The translations under genes and the position numbers were made by a program. DNA of 36,773 nucleotides from Paulinella micropora (lineage: Eukaryota; Cercozoa; Imbricatea; Euglyphida), in NCBI GenBank assembly GCA_009731375.1, contig BJOX01000214.1, positions 64,939 to 101,711 on the forward strand, written 5' to 3'. Below the pieces are notes generated by a model, which was not told the origin of the DNA, searched no databases, and worked only from the letters and a program-made list of their open reading frames with translations. Within the stretch, counting starts at the first letter, position 1. Each line of letters starts with the position of its first letter. Positions 1-9,946 of the stretch are shown here, piece after piece.

Positions 1-423
1 CCCAACTTCGGATATAGTCGTCAGACTTGATCACCTGACACTATATTAAATGATACCGATTTATACAAGGGTATGTCTTCACAAAAAGTAAATGTATTTA
101 TGGAAACCGACGACCGGTTATTACATATATATGGAAATGGCGACATTACATTATTACTCAACCATAAAACATTATACTTGGACATACTGCACAAATATCT
201 TATCGACAGAAGAAAGAGGAAGATTTTAATATAGATACTGAATGTGCTAGAGTATATATACGATTGGTACCAGGGCAAGTATCATTGTTGTTTTATAACT
301 GCTTATTCGTGGGTTGATGTATCTTCATACATAACTCTAAACGAATCTAAGTCAGAAAAGAAATCAGTTCAAAGCGTATTATGTCGGAAACGAAGTTCCG
401 CCATAAAAACTGGGAGGGGGTAC
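1..423. other. Probable 3' internal end of a Ty3/gypsy element, AT-rich, no supported gene
   Basis: No open frame here resembles a known protein. The stretch ends in a purine run (about 412-420) a few bases before a gypsy-type LTR at 424, the arrangement expected at the 3' end of an LTR element. I infer that this is the 3' untranslated end of a gypsy element whose body lies left of the window. It cannot be compared directly with the gypsy element at 14549, because that copy has lost its 3' end. Confidence 0.4.
412..420 (+). other. Polypurine tract before the gypsy LTR
   Basis: The run GGGAGGGGG lies three bases before the LTR start at 424. A purine tract directly 5' of an LTR is the plus-strand priming site in LTR elements. 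This favours reading 424-641 as a 3' LTR. Confidence 0.45.
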
Positions 424-641
424 TGTGGACATCACCCCCCGAATTATCCGGTAAAAAACTTATTTATAGATTTCGTCTGGCCGGACACGTCTGAAATGCC
501 AATTTGATCCTGGTCTTTTGGCGGCTTTTTGTCTTTGCGTCACTGGGCTAATATAACCAGACATCATTCTCCTTTTTGAGGACTGTGTTTGGTTATATTA
601 CCGACTTACTCTTCCATTGAGCTATCGTTGGGGATAGTACA
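424..641 (+). repeat. Ty3/gypsy-family LTR (3' or solo)
   Basis: This 218-bp segment starts TGTGG and ends TACA. It aligns along its length with the 5' LTR of the gypsy element at 14549-14784: both start TGT.G.CATCACCCCC and share the blocks GCTAATATAAC, AGACATCATTCTC, GAGGACTGTGTTTGGTT and GAGCTATCGTTGGGG. No primer-binding site follows it; the next bases are copia leader sequence. It is therefore a 3' LTR or a solo LTR rather than a 5' LTR. The GCTAATATAAC block may hold the core promoter, since it is one of the best-conserved parts. Confidence 0.75.
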
Positions 642-720
642 CTGTTCCCCATTTCTACTTAATTGTAGGAATTTTATTGGTAGTTGAGTTTAGCTCCTAC
701 CTTCCGCACTTTGGTCCAAC

Positions 721-2416
721 ATGGCAAACACCATGTTTGGAATGTCGATGAACAGAGGGTTTAAAGTGGACCCACCGCCATTTAACAGCAGATCGAGTGT
801 TTCATTGCATTGAGGAAGAGGTACTGAGGTCTTGATCTTGTTAAATGGAAAGAAAGACAAGACTTCCTTGACCTTTCCTACCCCAAAAAGGTTCAAGACG
901 TAAGATCATGGTTGACTCTCTTTCACAGCAATATTGCAGATCAAGAGTCAGTCATGAAAGTCCCATACCCAGAACTCGTAAAGATCGAAATGGTCATGAA
1001 AAAGATCGAACACCTGACTGAGTTCGACAGTTTTCGCAATAAGGTACCAGCCTCCTTCCGGAGGAACGACCGGGTTGGGAATCCTTTGTAAAAGTAATAG
1101 AACAGGTTGCTCAAACAGAGGAATCCAAAAGCAAAATGAAGAAACTATACTCCTCAGGGGGCGGTTTCCGTTCCCTTTCGTTTAAAACTTCATCTGGTGT
1201 GGGTACCAATAACGACCCCATAACAGTCAACCTTATGGGAAACCAAGGTAGTAAGGTATCCCAAGGTTGTTACGACTGTCATGGGGATCACCAAATCAAG
1301 ATTTGCATTGTCCCCTGTAATCTTCCCGAGTGTCCTCGAGATGGACATGTCCCAGTGAATTGCCCCATAAGGAAGAAGGCAGCAAGAATAGTCAACTTAG
1401 CAAAAGGAGTAGGAGAGCTGAGTCTGACTCGGACAGATAAGAATAAGGAGGGCAGTAAAGGGAAGAGAAAGATGAGACGACAGAAGAAAGAGGTAGGGAA
1501 GGAGAAAAGGAGGTTGAAATCATCTGATTTCGTCAAGAAGAAAACAGCAAAAGCAAAGACGATTAGCCTGAACGCAGGAGGTTCTGACTCCTCTTCTTCC
1601 GGTAGTTCTGAAGAAGAAGAAGAGGAGTCCGAAGCTCGTGATTCAGACGAAGAGTCTAGTACTCATGATGAGGATGGAGGTGAGGAGGGAGTAGGGGAGA
1701 TAGGGTACATCAATCATATGTTAAGCATAAATATGAAGAGGGAGGAAACAGACGAAGAAGAAACAAGTCCCTCACTCGACAACACCCCACCTACTTCCTC
1801 TTTTGAACAACAACCACCGCCAACCCACACTTCAGAACTGGAGGACAAGAAGGAAAAGAGCAACACGCACGCACAAGATATGTCTGCCCCCCCTCGTGCC
1901 CCTTGGCCTACTCCTTTTGTTCCTCTCCTGAAAGACAACCGTTTCGTCAATTTTCTTGACATGATGGGCGACCCCACACCTCTTGGGGTAATATACCCTA
2001 TGGAGGAGGGATGGGGGCTTCGTCGTGTCAAGGGAGGATACAGAAAAGTCCTAATGAAGTCCCGGAATTCTATTTATTTCCACTTACGTGAGGATGATGG
2101 ACCGTTGCTCAATCTGTGGGCACACCCCCTCAGGGGAAGTACAATCGTTGTTTCAAGCTCGAAACAATGTGAAGGGTTTACCTCTAACAGTACACGCTGC
2201 TCATGGAAACTGGGAGCCCGGGGTAAAACCAAATCAGGTGGCGAATGTGCCCAGAGGATGGAAAAAAGAGGATGTGATTTTTGTTCCCACCATATTAGCT
2301 GTGAACGAAATAGAGAAGACTTATTAGCAGTAATTAGGGCGCAGCTGAGTGCGGGGGGTAAACCACGGCTTTCTGGGTTAATGGTGGCCCCTATGGACTG
2401 GATTACACGTCAATAG
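721..2416 (+). pseudogene. copia copy A gag (internally deleted)
   Basis: The ATG at 721 matches the copy B gag start at 9947. After about 25 codons, sequence matching roughly 10018-10571 of copy B is missing, and the frame runs into a stop. The remainder is open from 1136 to 2416. It contains a Cys/His knuckle-like motif (CYDCHGDHQIKIC, about 1270-1308) followed by more Cys/His (to about 1362), then a Ser/Glu-rich acidic linker (about 1580-1740), then Pro/Ser-rich sequence. It ends at a TAG (2414-2416) where copy B reads TGG. Gag would form the virus-like particle and bind RNA. Confidence 0.7.
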
Positions 2417-3950
2417 ATTAGGACAGATGAAATATCCCCCCCTGTTCAGTCTGACCCTCTAACATCACCTTCTTCACATACGTCACCATCCAGACATGTC
2501 TCTTCTCACAGCTCCAGTGCTTCATCACCTTCTCTCACAGGACATAATCTCCCTACTTCAACTGTACAACGTTCTGACTCAACTATTGAAACGAGTAAGA
2601 ACGTTGAGGCTGCAGTAGGGGGAAACAACCAAAGAAGAGAGAGAAGTGAGGGGGAGGCGATGACGGACGAAGACGATGACGAAATCATCTCTTATGCTAC
2701 CCCTCAAAAGTCTTCCTCTTCTTCCGCTGCATCATCTGTACAACGCTCAAATTCTAAGAAAGAGATGAGTAAGAGCGTTGAGGATGAAGCAGGGGGAGAA
2801 GAGGGGGAGAACAAAAGAACACGCCCACTGTCTGTTCGTCGTATCACGCATTCCCCTTCACCACGCCTTGCACCTAGCGAGATGTACGAGGAGAAAGAGA
2901 GAGACTTAGAGAGACCTTCACCACGCCTTGCACCTAGCGAGATGTATGAGGGGAGAGAGAGAGAGAGTTAGAAAGAGAAAGGATTAGGCGAGACCCCACG
3001 ATTGCATGGAGATGGGATGAAGGGAAGATGGTGACAACGGGGGGAAACGGAGAGATACCATCTATTGGAGAGATACATAGACTGTTCGGTGCGTTAGCAG
3101 AGGGTGCTAGAGAGATAGAGGTGAGGGATTCTCTTATTACCGGAAGAGACGGGGAAGTTAACGATTTCTACCTTGAGCTCTACGTGGATATTGAATGTTT
3201 CGTTATCTCTATGGCTCATAAATGGAACAAGCCTTTTGCGAGAGGGCTCGTCGCGGCATTTCCTCATCTCAGAGCTCGACTACTGGAATACCGGGAATAC
3301 TGGCAAAGGATAGGGATAGAGGGGGAGACGTACGGGATATCCCTCCATCAAGACCTAACACATCGTCCAACCCCGCCTCAAACCCCCCATCCGAGAAAGA
3401 TTGCGCCATAATGATGCATGAGAGCGAGGGAGATGAGGGGGAGACACCAGAAAAGAGTATGGCGGAGATGGTGTGGGTAGACGATAGTGGGGCCAGTGAA
3501 TCCCAATCACCCTATAAGGACGTATTCGTGAGGATGAAACACAACCCTCAAAAGTTCAAACTTGCAAAAGGGAGTATTAGGACAGAGTACAAAGGAAAAG
3601 TCTTAATGCAACTTTCTGGAGCAAATGGAGAACCGGTTCAGGTGTATGATTCACACACGACATACAACCCTCATTTGAGTTACGGTTTAGTCGCTACTTC
3701 GGCTTGGTTGAAGCAAGGGCTAGCAGTAGTCCATCAAAACAACCAGGTGCTTGTGCTCAAGTCCCCAATCCATATCAATGAGGAACAGATTGTAGCTAGG
3801 GGCAGATCTTTGCCCAACAATCTGTTCGTCTTTGATCCCCCGGGAATGCCCCCTCTAGACCCAAATCAACGATACCAACCAGTCCCTCTCGAGAAACAGA
3901 ATGTGAAAGTAGAGAAAGGGGGATCATCTTCCTCTACCGTCACATTCTGA
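2417..3950 (+). pseudogene. copia copy A gag-pol spacer and aspartic protease
   Basis: Open segments in different frames (2660-2971, 3028-3411, 3222-3950) align with the single longer ORF of copy B. The last one carries the copia protease motif WVDDSGAS (about 3474-3497), holding the catalytic Asp in a DSGA context. It is followed by the LVATSAWLKQGLAVVH segment typical of the C-terminal part of copia proteases (LxSxxxL..G..V.F). Ser/Glu/Arg-rich low-complexity sequence precedes the protease. A 60-bp unit is tandemly duplicated at 2855-2974. The protease would process Gag-Pol, but frame breaks separate it from gag. Confidence 0.65.
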
Positions 3951-5485
3951 CTCCCACCTCGCCGTCCTACACAACCAACAACCCTTCCCGTGTACGATGA
4001 TGTATGTTGCAATGATATCCCATGTTTGTGTGAGAGATGTCGCGACAATAAATCATATGTCCCGTTGTCTTGCGAAAACACAGAGAAGGGTGAGAATTGT
4101 TCGCAAAGTTTGGCTTGTTGCATGGTCATGCCAAATGATGTATGTTCACACACTTCACGAACTCAAGAACACGATGTTGGTTGCCGAATGTCAAAAGCTT
4201 TGAATCCTGTTGTCCGACCCACACATAGTGAGCATATACACGCCACCGTCTTCCATCAAATGTGTAAACATAGAGGGGTGAAGGCTATGCAAAGAATGGC
4301 TCATTATATGGGGGTGAAGATAGTGGGGGTAGGATGGCGAGAAAGAATTATGAAATGTGAGTACTGCTTAAGGAATAAAGATAAAGAACGCACCTCATTT
4401 CCACAAGAACCATCACATTGTTGAACGTCACTCCGGGGTTCATATTTCCATGGACACACAAGGATGGTGGAATACGATATCATGGGACGGTAAGCGATAC
4501 AAATTCACGGTCAAGTGTCTCGCTTCAAATTTCGAGCCTCGACTATTACTTACGTCATAAGAATGAATTCTTTCCGTGTTTTATTAAGGCCGTTGCTTTC
4601 TTTGAAAGACATACAAACCGGAAAGTCAAATTTATTACCTGTGACCAAGAATATGGTCGATATGATACCTTTCAGGAGTGGGTTAATGTTAATCAGCCTA
4701 TCTTAATTGAGGCTCCAACCGCGGAGAAACAGGCAGTCTCAGAGATAGAAAGGTCCCATCAAACCAACGGTGGGCCTGCAAGGGCGATGCTCAGCGATGC
4801 TGAGCTCCCTTCAAAATTTTGGACGGAGATGGAAAGGAACGCCACTTATATTAACAACCTCCTCCCGATAGCCAAAGGACCCTTTAAGGGTAAGTCCCCT
4901 TTCGAATTCATTCACCGCCGAAAGCCATACCTACATCACCTTCGACCCACGGAGTGTGCTGCAGTGATGAAGGTTAAGGCTCAGCGGGGGAAGGGCGAGA
5001 GAGGAAAGAAAGATATGTTTTTAGGTTACGAACGCAATACCGGGTATTATCGTGTCTATGATCCCGTCGCGCGCATAATACACGGTAATGTCCGGGATGT
5101 TATGTTCAATGTATGGAGACTGGGCAAGCGAGAGGCCTCCAAAGACCTCGAAGGAACAGCAGAGGAGGGTATGTTTTCGGTCGGATGGAAATCGACCACA
5201 CCCTCTGCTGTTTTGTCCCCAGTTAACACACCACCTAAAGAGAACCCTAGTTTTGACGTAGCAGTAACTACACATAGTACATCTACCTCACCTCCCGTAG
5301 TTGTTACTAGCAATAGCGAAAGTACAGAGAATGCACCCATTACGTCCATGACACCTCAGAAAGGACCTGAAAGTGATGACGATTCGGTGATCGTTGCAAG
5401 CGATAGTGACGAAAACGATGTCAAAGTCAAGATTTCAGTAATCTACCTGATCTCATTCCTCCTACCCCGTCTTCACGAGATGTAG
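3951..5485 (+). pseudogene. copia copy A integrase (frame-broken)
   Basis: An HHCC zinc-binding module is visible around 4210-4375, with paired His (THSEHIH...FHQMC) and a CEYC pair. The catalytic core follows: the first Asp (ISMDTQG, near 4455) lies in one frame, while the second Asp (FITCDQEYGRYD) and the Glu (VSEIERSHQ) lie in another, in the ORF 4418-5485. The frame change is near 4548 and is shared with copy B. The downstream LGY..N.GYYRVYDP segment is typical of the copia integrase C-terminus. A Ser/Thr/Pro-rich tail follows. The protein would insert cDNA but cannot be translated intact here. Confidence 0.7.
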
Positions 5486-6282
5486 GGAGCATGAATCAGG
5501 GAAAGAAAGGTGTCAAGGTAGTGGGAAAGAGGGGCAGAAAACCCAAACTTAAAGTCATTTTGTCTGGGAAAACCGTTCAGATCCCGGCACGAGCTTTCGG
5601 GGAAGAGTGGGCCAAATCCACATATGGAGATAAGTGGAAGTCTACTTTGCGGAAGGGAGTTACTCTTGCCCCGACTGCCCCGGTTGTCAGGAGAAACAAA
5701 CGATTCCCAGCCCACCACGTTAAGTTTGATGATGGCGAAACGGAGAAAATAATAGATTCTGAGATCATAAAGTACGAGATTTCAGGGGGAGCAGCCCCCC
5801 CCTTCTCTTGTACCGCAGGCTATTATCGAACCGGCACGCCACGACCCAGATATAACCAGTGAATTCGGCCATGCCCAGGGGGAGAGAGTTAGGATAGCTG
5901 CGGAAAAGGACAAACATCCCCCGGGATGGAGATCTTATGAGCAAGGAAACATTTATCAGGAGAACGTAATCCACGGGAGAACCAGAAATAAACACATCTC
6001 TGTCTGTGCGAAAGAAGAGAGAATCAATTATTGCCTGGTCACCGAGCAAATCCCGGAATTTCCCGTCGTGCAGAAACCGAAAGATAGAAGACAAGCAAGA
6101 GAGACAGAAGTCAGACAGCAAGAGGAGCTCAAAGCTTTCGAATGGAGGAAAGAGAGCGAGGGGAGAAAGTCAGGCACTCTCATTATTCCTCTAAAATGGA
6201 TAGACACTGTTAAGCAACAAGGAACGAGCGACGAATATCATAAAGCTAGAATCACCCTAAGGGGTCTCTCCTGAAAGCGGGA
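5486..6282 (+). pseudogene. copia copy A integrase-RT linker and RT N-terminus
   Basis: The first segment is open at 5491-5862 with KKGVKVVGKRGRKPKLK and later RRNKRFPAHHVKFDDGETE, a basic linker. After a frame break the sequence continues in other frames to 6274, ending with LIIPLKWIDTVKQQG...YHKARITLRG. That is the conserved start of copia reverse transcriptase (W...K....G...YKAR....G). A stop near 6272 separates it from the downstream RT ORF, which resumes in another frame at 6283. Confidence 0.6.
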
Positions 6283-7800
6283 TTGCAATATGATCCCAAA
6301 CGCACATACTCACCTACCGCTCACCATCGCACTATCCTTATTATCATTGCCTATGCTGCCTGCTTCGGTATAGACTTGTGGTTAATTGACTTCACCACCG
6401 CATACTTACACGCCAAAATGCCTTATGATATCTATGTAAAACCCGCCCCGGGTTTTGAGAGAGAAGGTTTTGTTTGGCTCCTCCGGAAGGCACTTTATGG
6501 TCATCCTGAGGCAGGGAGATTATGGTATGATTTGATGCTAAATGAGTTAGTCGGGAAGCAAGCTTTTATTACTTTCTCCCTTTACCGGGCTTCTTTTATC
6601 AAACATGCCAAGGACCCCATAAGTACGCAGCTTCTCTCTTTTCACGTAGATGATGGCTTGCACGCTGCTGATGAATCCAAACACATAAGTCTCGTAGAGA
6701 GCATGAAGAAACATGGTTTCAGGTGTAAAAACTTAGGGAAGGCCACGGAATTCAAGAACATCCAGATTGTCCAATCTGAGAAAGGGATTTTATTACATCA
6801 ACGAAAATATGAGCTTCTCATTTTAGACGAGCTAGATTATATGAAGGAGATTCCCGCTAAAACCCCTTTTACCTCAGAAAACCCTGCCCCCCTGAAAGTT
6901 GGTCACCGCCTGCTCAAATACGACCTTAGATGTTTGATTGGCATGCTTATATTCCTCGCTGTCCACACCCGACCTCTCTTGATCTATCCCCTGAGTATAG
7001 CCGCAAAACAACAAGTCCCATCCCCTGAGATATCTTATGCCATGATTCACCGCATGTTTCTGTGGTTACTGACCCCGAGAGCCCTATACTTCAAACGGGG
7101 CGATAAGAGACTAGTCAAAATGTTGACGGAAGGATTCTTTGCCCCCGAAACCCCCAATTCATGGAGACCGGCCGAAGGACCATCAGCCGCAGAAAAGGCA
7201 CTTGAGCTTTACTCATGTGAAGCTACAGAAATCAATGCTTTCAATGCCCCCGTTATCGCCAATGTCATAAAACTGATAGACAAACACCCCCTCGTGGGAT
7301 ACGTCGACTCAGATTTTGCTGGAGAAAAGGTTACAAGGAAGTCCCGTTCTGGGTATATCTTTCTCTTCAACGGGGCACCAGTAGCATGGTTCTCTAAACT
7401 TCAGACTGTAATTGCTCAATCTACCCTTGAGTCGGAGACTTTATCTGCTAATGACGCGGTAAGGGAGTTACTTGCTTTAAGACAGTCTCTCCGTGACATC
7501 GGTTTGCCCATAAGAGGTTTCACTCCCTTGTTCGAAGACAATGAGGGGACTATCATCCTCTCAAAAAGGGGGTTAGGGGAGTCCCGAACCAAACATATCG
7601 ATGTCAGGTACCACCTGCTCGAAAAGTTGGTTAAGGAGGGAGTTGTCAAATTGTTCCGGGTACCGACGGAGGAAAACATCGCGGATTTATTCACCAAAAT
7701 AAATTTCACGTACGAAAAATTCAATTACCTGGCTGACCAAATCTCGGTGAAGTTGGTGAAAGAATTTCTCGCAAAGTTTGGTATTAAAGTCGCGTTGTAA
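6283..7800 (+). CDS. copia copy A reverse transcriptase / RNase H (open ORF)
   Basis: This 505-residue ORF is the best preserved copia part. RT signatures: YSPTAHHRTI near the start, then WLIDFTTAYLHAKMP (motif A-like), ALYGHPEAGRLWY, and the catalytic box HVDD at residues about 121-124. The box is usually YVDD in copia, so His replaces Tyr. RNase H signatures: YVDSDFAG (about 340), STLESETLSANDAVRE (about 380) and TKHIDVRYHLLEKLV (about 437), followed by EENIADLFTKI near the C-terminus. The enzyme copies element RNA into DNA and degrades the RNA strand. The true N-terminus lies upstream across a frame break, so the ATG is only the first one available. Confidence 0.85.
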   Translation: MQYDPKRTYSPTAHHRTILIIIAYAACFGIDLWLIDFTTAYLHAKMPYDIYVKPAPGFEREGFVWLLRKALYGHPEAGRLWYDLMLNELVGKQAFITFSLYRASFIKHAKDPISTQLLSFHVDDGLHAADESKHISLVESMKKHGFRCKNLGKATEFKNIQIVQSEKGILLHQRKYELLILDELDYMKEIPAKTPFTSENPAPLKVGHRLLKYDLRCLIGMLIFLAVHTRPLLIYPLSIAAKQQVPSPEISYAMIHRMFLWLLTPRALYFKRGDKRLVKMLTEGFFAPETPNSWRPAEGPSAAEKALELYSCEATEINAFNAPVIANVIKLIDKHPLVGYVDSDFAGEKVTRKSRSGYIFLFNGAPVAWFSKLQTVIAQSTLESETLSANDAVRELLALRQSLRDIGLPIRGFTPLFEDNEGTIILSKRGLGESRTKHIDVRYHLLEKLVKEGVVKLFRVPTEENIADLFTKINFTYEKFNYLADQISVKLVKEFLAKFGIKVAL

Positions 7801-8177
7801 GTACCGGGTATTTCCCGCATAACTATTCACGCTATGATCGTCTATAATTATATTCTCGGAAACGGATTGTATTAATTCTCATATATTATACTTCTCGCAT
7901 ACTGTATATCGAGGGGAGTGATATAGGTGATTTGAGCGGGTGGACCCATGTTACCAGAGCGGTTGAAAAGCTGCCGAGCGTCAACCTAGAATAGTTTGAC
8001 GCGCGGTAGTGATTCGAGATGGAAGATATCTGGACTTTCACCTTTCTCTTCCCTCCCCCCTCCATTTGTTAAGTCGTAATAATCATTCAGTCGCATAATT
8101 CTACAAAGTTAAGGGGGAGGATGAGAAGCGCCGCAGCGGAGTTCGAGTCGGGCCCCGAAAACTTGCTAAGTACGTGC

Positions 8178-8209
8178 GTGTTTCCGTGTTAGTGTAAGCT
8201 CGGAAACAC
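8178..8209. repeat. Perfect 9-bp inverted repeat
   Basis: GTGTTTCCG and CGGAAACAC are separated by 14 bases. A further C-bulged GTG/CAC pair lies outside. It would fold as a stem-loop in element RNA. Confidence 0.5.
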
Positions 8210-8300
8210 ACACTACCTTATCGATTGTATTGCTTAAACATGATAAATCTTTTGTAATCACACTATATACATAAAAATCTATAAGAAGCCGACATGGAGT

Positions 8301-8366
8301 CCGGCTGGTCGGTGAACGTGCCACACGGGAGTGTGGAACAACACGGAAGTACGTCAGACCAGCCGG
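8301..8366. repeat. Nested inverted repeat (10-bp outer, 6-bp inner stem)
   Basis: The outer arms CCGGCTGGTC (8301-8310) and GACCAGCCGG (8357-8366) are perfect. Inside, CCACAC (8321-8326) and GTGTGG (8331-8336) form a second stem with a 4-base loop. The symmetry suggests a structured RNA element in the retrotransposon 3' region. Confidence 0.55.
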
Positions 8367-8903
8367 GTGTACTAGACAGGCCGATAATTACAGATATCGT
8401 GTCTTTGTTCACATACATTATATTATTTTTGTTACTTTTATATAACCCCTTACGGGAAGCGCTTCCAAATTTTAGTTTTCATGATATGATCATATGTGGA
8501 TATATATTATATTTATACATATACATTTTTCATATATCTGTCACATATTTATGTATTACTTCTTCTGAAGATATTATCATAACTCTGTATTCTTATATGA
8601 TCCATATGTATGTAATTTTCACATATTTCTCTTACTCATTTGCGAGGTAAAGAGAGTAGGGCGTTAATCTTCTTCTCGTTGGGTAGGCCCGAATATACCA
8701 CAGGTGCGGTGCCTTGTACGTACTCTAGCTGATACGTACTCGCTGTGGATAGGAGGGTAGCCAACCCCAACAATACTTCTCGGAGAGAGTGAGGGTAAGA
8801 GAATATGTTTTGAGTTTGTGTTTTCTAATGTTTCACAAAATAGTAATAGGAGACGTAACTTAATTAGGAACGGCAGTAACTTAATATTAATTTAATTTGT
8901 TCC

Positions 8904-8912
8904 AGGGGGGAG
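8904..8912 (+). other. copia polypurine tract
   Basis: The purine run AGGGGGGAG directly precedes the LTR start TGTTGG at 8913. This is the standard plus-strand primer position of an LTR element and fixes the internal/LTR boundary. Confidence 0.8.
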
Positions 8913-9105
8913 TGTTGGAACTAATTAATTAATAGTTATGGACCGGCCGTATCGGAGTAACGGTGTCGTTAGAACCATTACTTATGATCCGGCCAGTCAA
9001 GTTACGTGGCGCGTCTGTTGGCGCCTTTTCTCATTAAAGTTGTTATCGTATGTTGAGAGTGCAGTTGCCATCATAGATTGCTTTATTAATAACAGTAGTC
9101 TAACA
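8913..9105 (+). repeat. copia copy A 3' LTR
   Basis: This 193-bp segment starts TGTTGGAAC and ends TCTAACA. It aligns throughout with the 5' LTR of copy B (9448-9642), sharing GGACCGGCCGTATCGGAGTA, TCAAGTTACGTGGCGC and the 3' block ending CAGTAGTCTA. Similarity stops at the terminal CA in both, which supports these ends. The two LTRs differ at roughly one base in ten by eye. Confidence 0.8.
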
Positions 9106-9447
9106 CTTCCAATTTATTTAGTACACTCTCTTGACATAGTACTTGTCCCTTTCGAAACAAGGCGAATTCTGAGAACTGACGAGAATATTTCAAGTGTGAA
9201 CACGAGTTGTGTAGTGGTTGGAGTTGTTCAACTTGAAGTCAGAGTGAGAAAATAAAGTGGAAAAAGATGAAAGATTGCCACTTTACCTGACATAGATATT
9301 ATTTATTTCTGACTGGGAACCGGAAAAAGCGGTCCACTGAAATATTAATAAAGTGTAGATATGGGGGAAAAAGGCAATACTTAACATTTTCTAAAAAGCT
9401 AACCGGTAAATCGAAATAAATTGATCTGTTAACTGCAGTTCAACTGA
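9106..9447. other. 342-bp spacer between copia copies, no gene
   Basis: This AT-rich sequence lies between the 3' LTR of copy A and the 5' LTR of copy B. It is probably host DNA or old repeat. Nothing recognisable is coded. No target-site duplication can be tested, because the outer ends of both elements are missing. Confidence 0.5.
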
Positions 9448-9642
9448 TGTTGCAACTAATAATTCATTAATAGTTATGGACCGGCCGTATCGGAGTAACG
9501 GTGTCGTTAGAGCCATTACTTATGATTCTGTCAGTCAAGTTACGTGGCGCATCTGTTGGCGCCTTTTCTCATTAAAGTTGTTGTAGTATGTTGAGAGTGT
9601 ATTGCTATCATAGATTGCTTTATTAATAACAGTAGTCTAGCA
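9448..9642 (+). repeat. copia copy B 5' LTR
   Basis: This 195-bp LTR starts TGTTGCAAC and ends TCTAGCA, homologous to 8913-9105. Homology ends at the terminal CA, and a possible primer-binding site follows directly. Confidence 0.8.
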
Positions 9643-9654
9643 GGTTATCGAGCC
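9643..9654 (+). other. Possible copia primer-binding site
   Basis: GGTTATCGAGCC follows the LTR end. Copia-class elements often prime from a full or half initiator-Met tRNA, with sites of the form GGTTATxxGCCC or TGGTATCAGAGC. This sequence resembles that class, but I cannot assign the tRNA. Confidence 0.4.
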
Positions 9655-9946
9655 TTGATTAGCGAACTCTGCGCCAACAGCTTTAATCAGTTGCATTTAG
9701 TCTGAAAGGAGATGCATTAGGCCTTCAACAGAAAAGTGCGAGGATTGACGTGCTGCAGGCAGTCGACATCATCCCGTGGGTAGGCAGAAGGCACTCACCT
9801 CAAACGTGTCTATCGGCTAGACAGCATAGCATAGACACACCAACTCATTTCATCCCTAATTAATAACTATTCCTCCATTTTTACCTAATTGTAGGAATTT
9901 TATTGGTAGTTGAGTTTAGCTCCTACCTTCCGCACTTTGGTCCAAC

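Larger units (their letters stand above)
7801..8903 (+). other. copia copy A 3' non-coding region with hairpins
   Basis: About 1.1 kb lies between the end of RT/RNase H and the polypurine tract, long for a copia element. It is AT-rich. I see two clear inverted repeats: GTGTTTCCG (8178-8186) with CGGAAACAC (8201-8209), and a nested pair CCGGCTGGTC (8301-8310) with GACCAGCCGG (8357-8366), enclosing CCACAC/GTGTGG. A 118-codon ORF at 8294-8650 is AT-driven and hydrophobic, with no family signature. I do not call it a gene. Confidence 0.5.
642..9105 (+). mobile_element. Ty1/copia-like retrotransposon, copy A (5' truncated, degenerate)
   Basis: Order of parts: leader remnant (642-720), deleted gag (721-2416), spacer and protease (to 3950), integrase (about 4000-5485), reverse transcriptase/RNase H (about 6185-7800), 3' non-coding region (7801-8903), polypurine tract (8904-8912) and 3' LTR (8913-9105). 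PR-IN-RT-RH is the copia order. The 5' LTR is absent because a gypsy LTR abuts the leader. Against copy B it has a gag deletion of about 555 bp, loss of a zinc-finger module, a 60-bp tandem duplication, a TGG-to-TAG stop and several frame breaks. It could not act on its own, although its RT/RNase H ORF is open. Confidence 0.85.

Noticed and set aside
5491-5862. Chromodomain or extra ORF in the copia integrase-RT linker
   Set aside because: Basic linker typical of copia Pol; no aromatic cage residues, and the following frames continue into RT.
7950-8020. tRNA-like A-box (CCAGAGCGGTTGA) and B-box (GATTCGAGA) in the copia 3' region
   Set aside because: No cloverleaf forms: acceptor and T-stem arms do not pair. 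A second B-box-like site at 8139 also lacks a stem.
8294-8650. 118-codon ORF with hydrophobic stretches, envelope-like at first sight
   Set aside because: AT-rich composition explains the Ile/Leu/Tyr content; no signal peptide, Cys pattern or homologue in copy B is visible, and it overlaps a hairpin.
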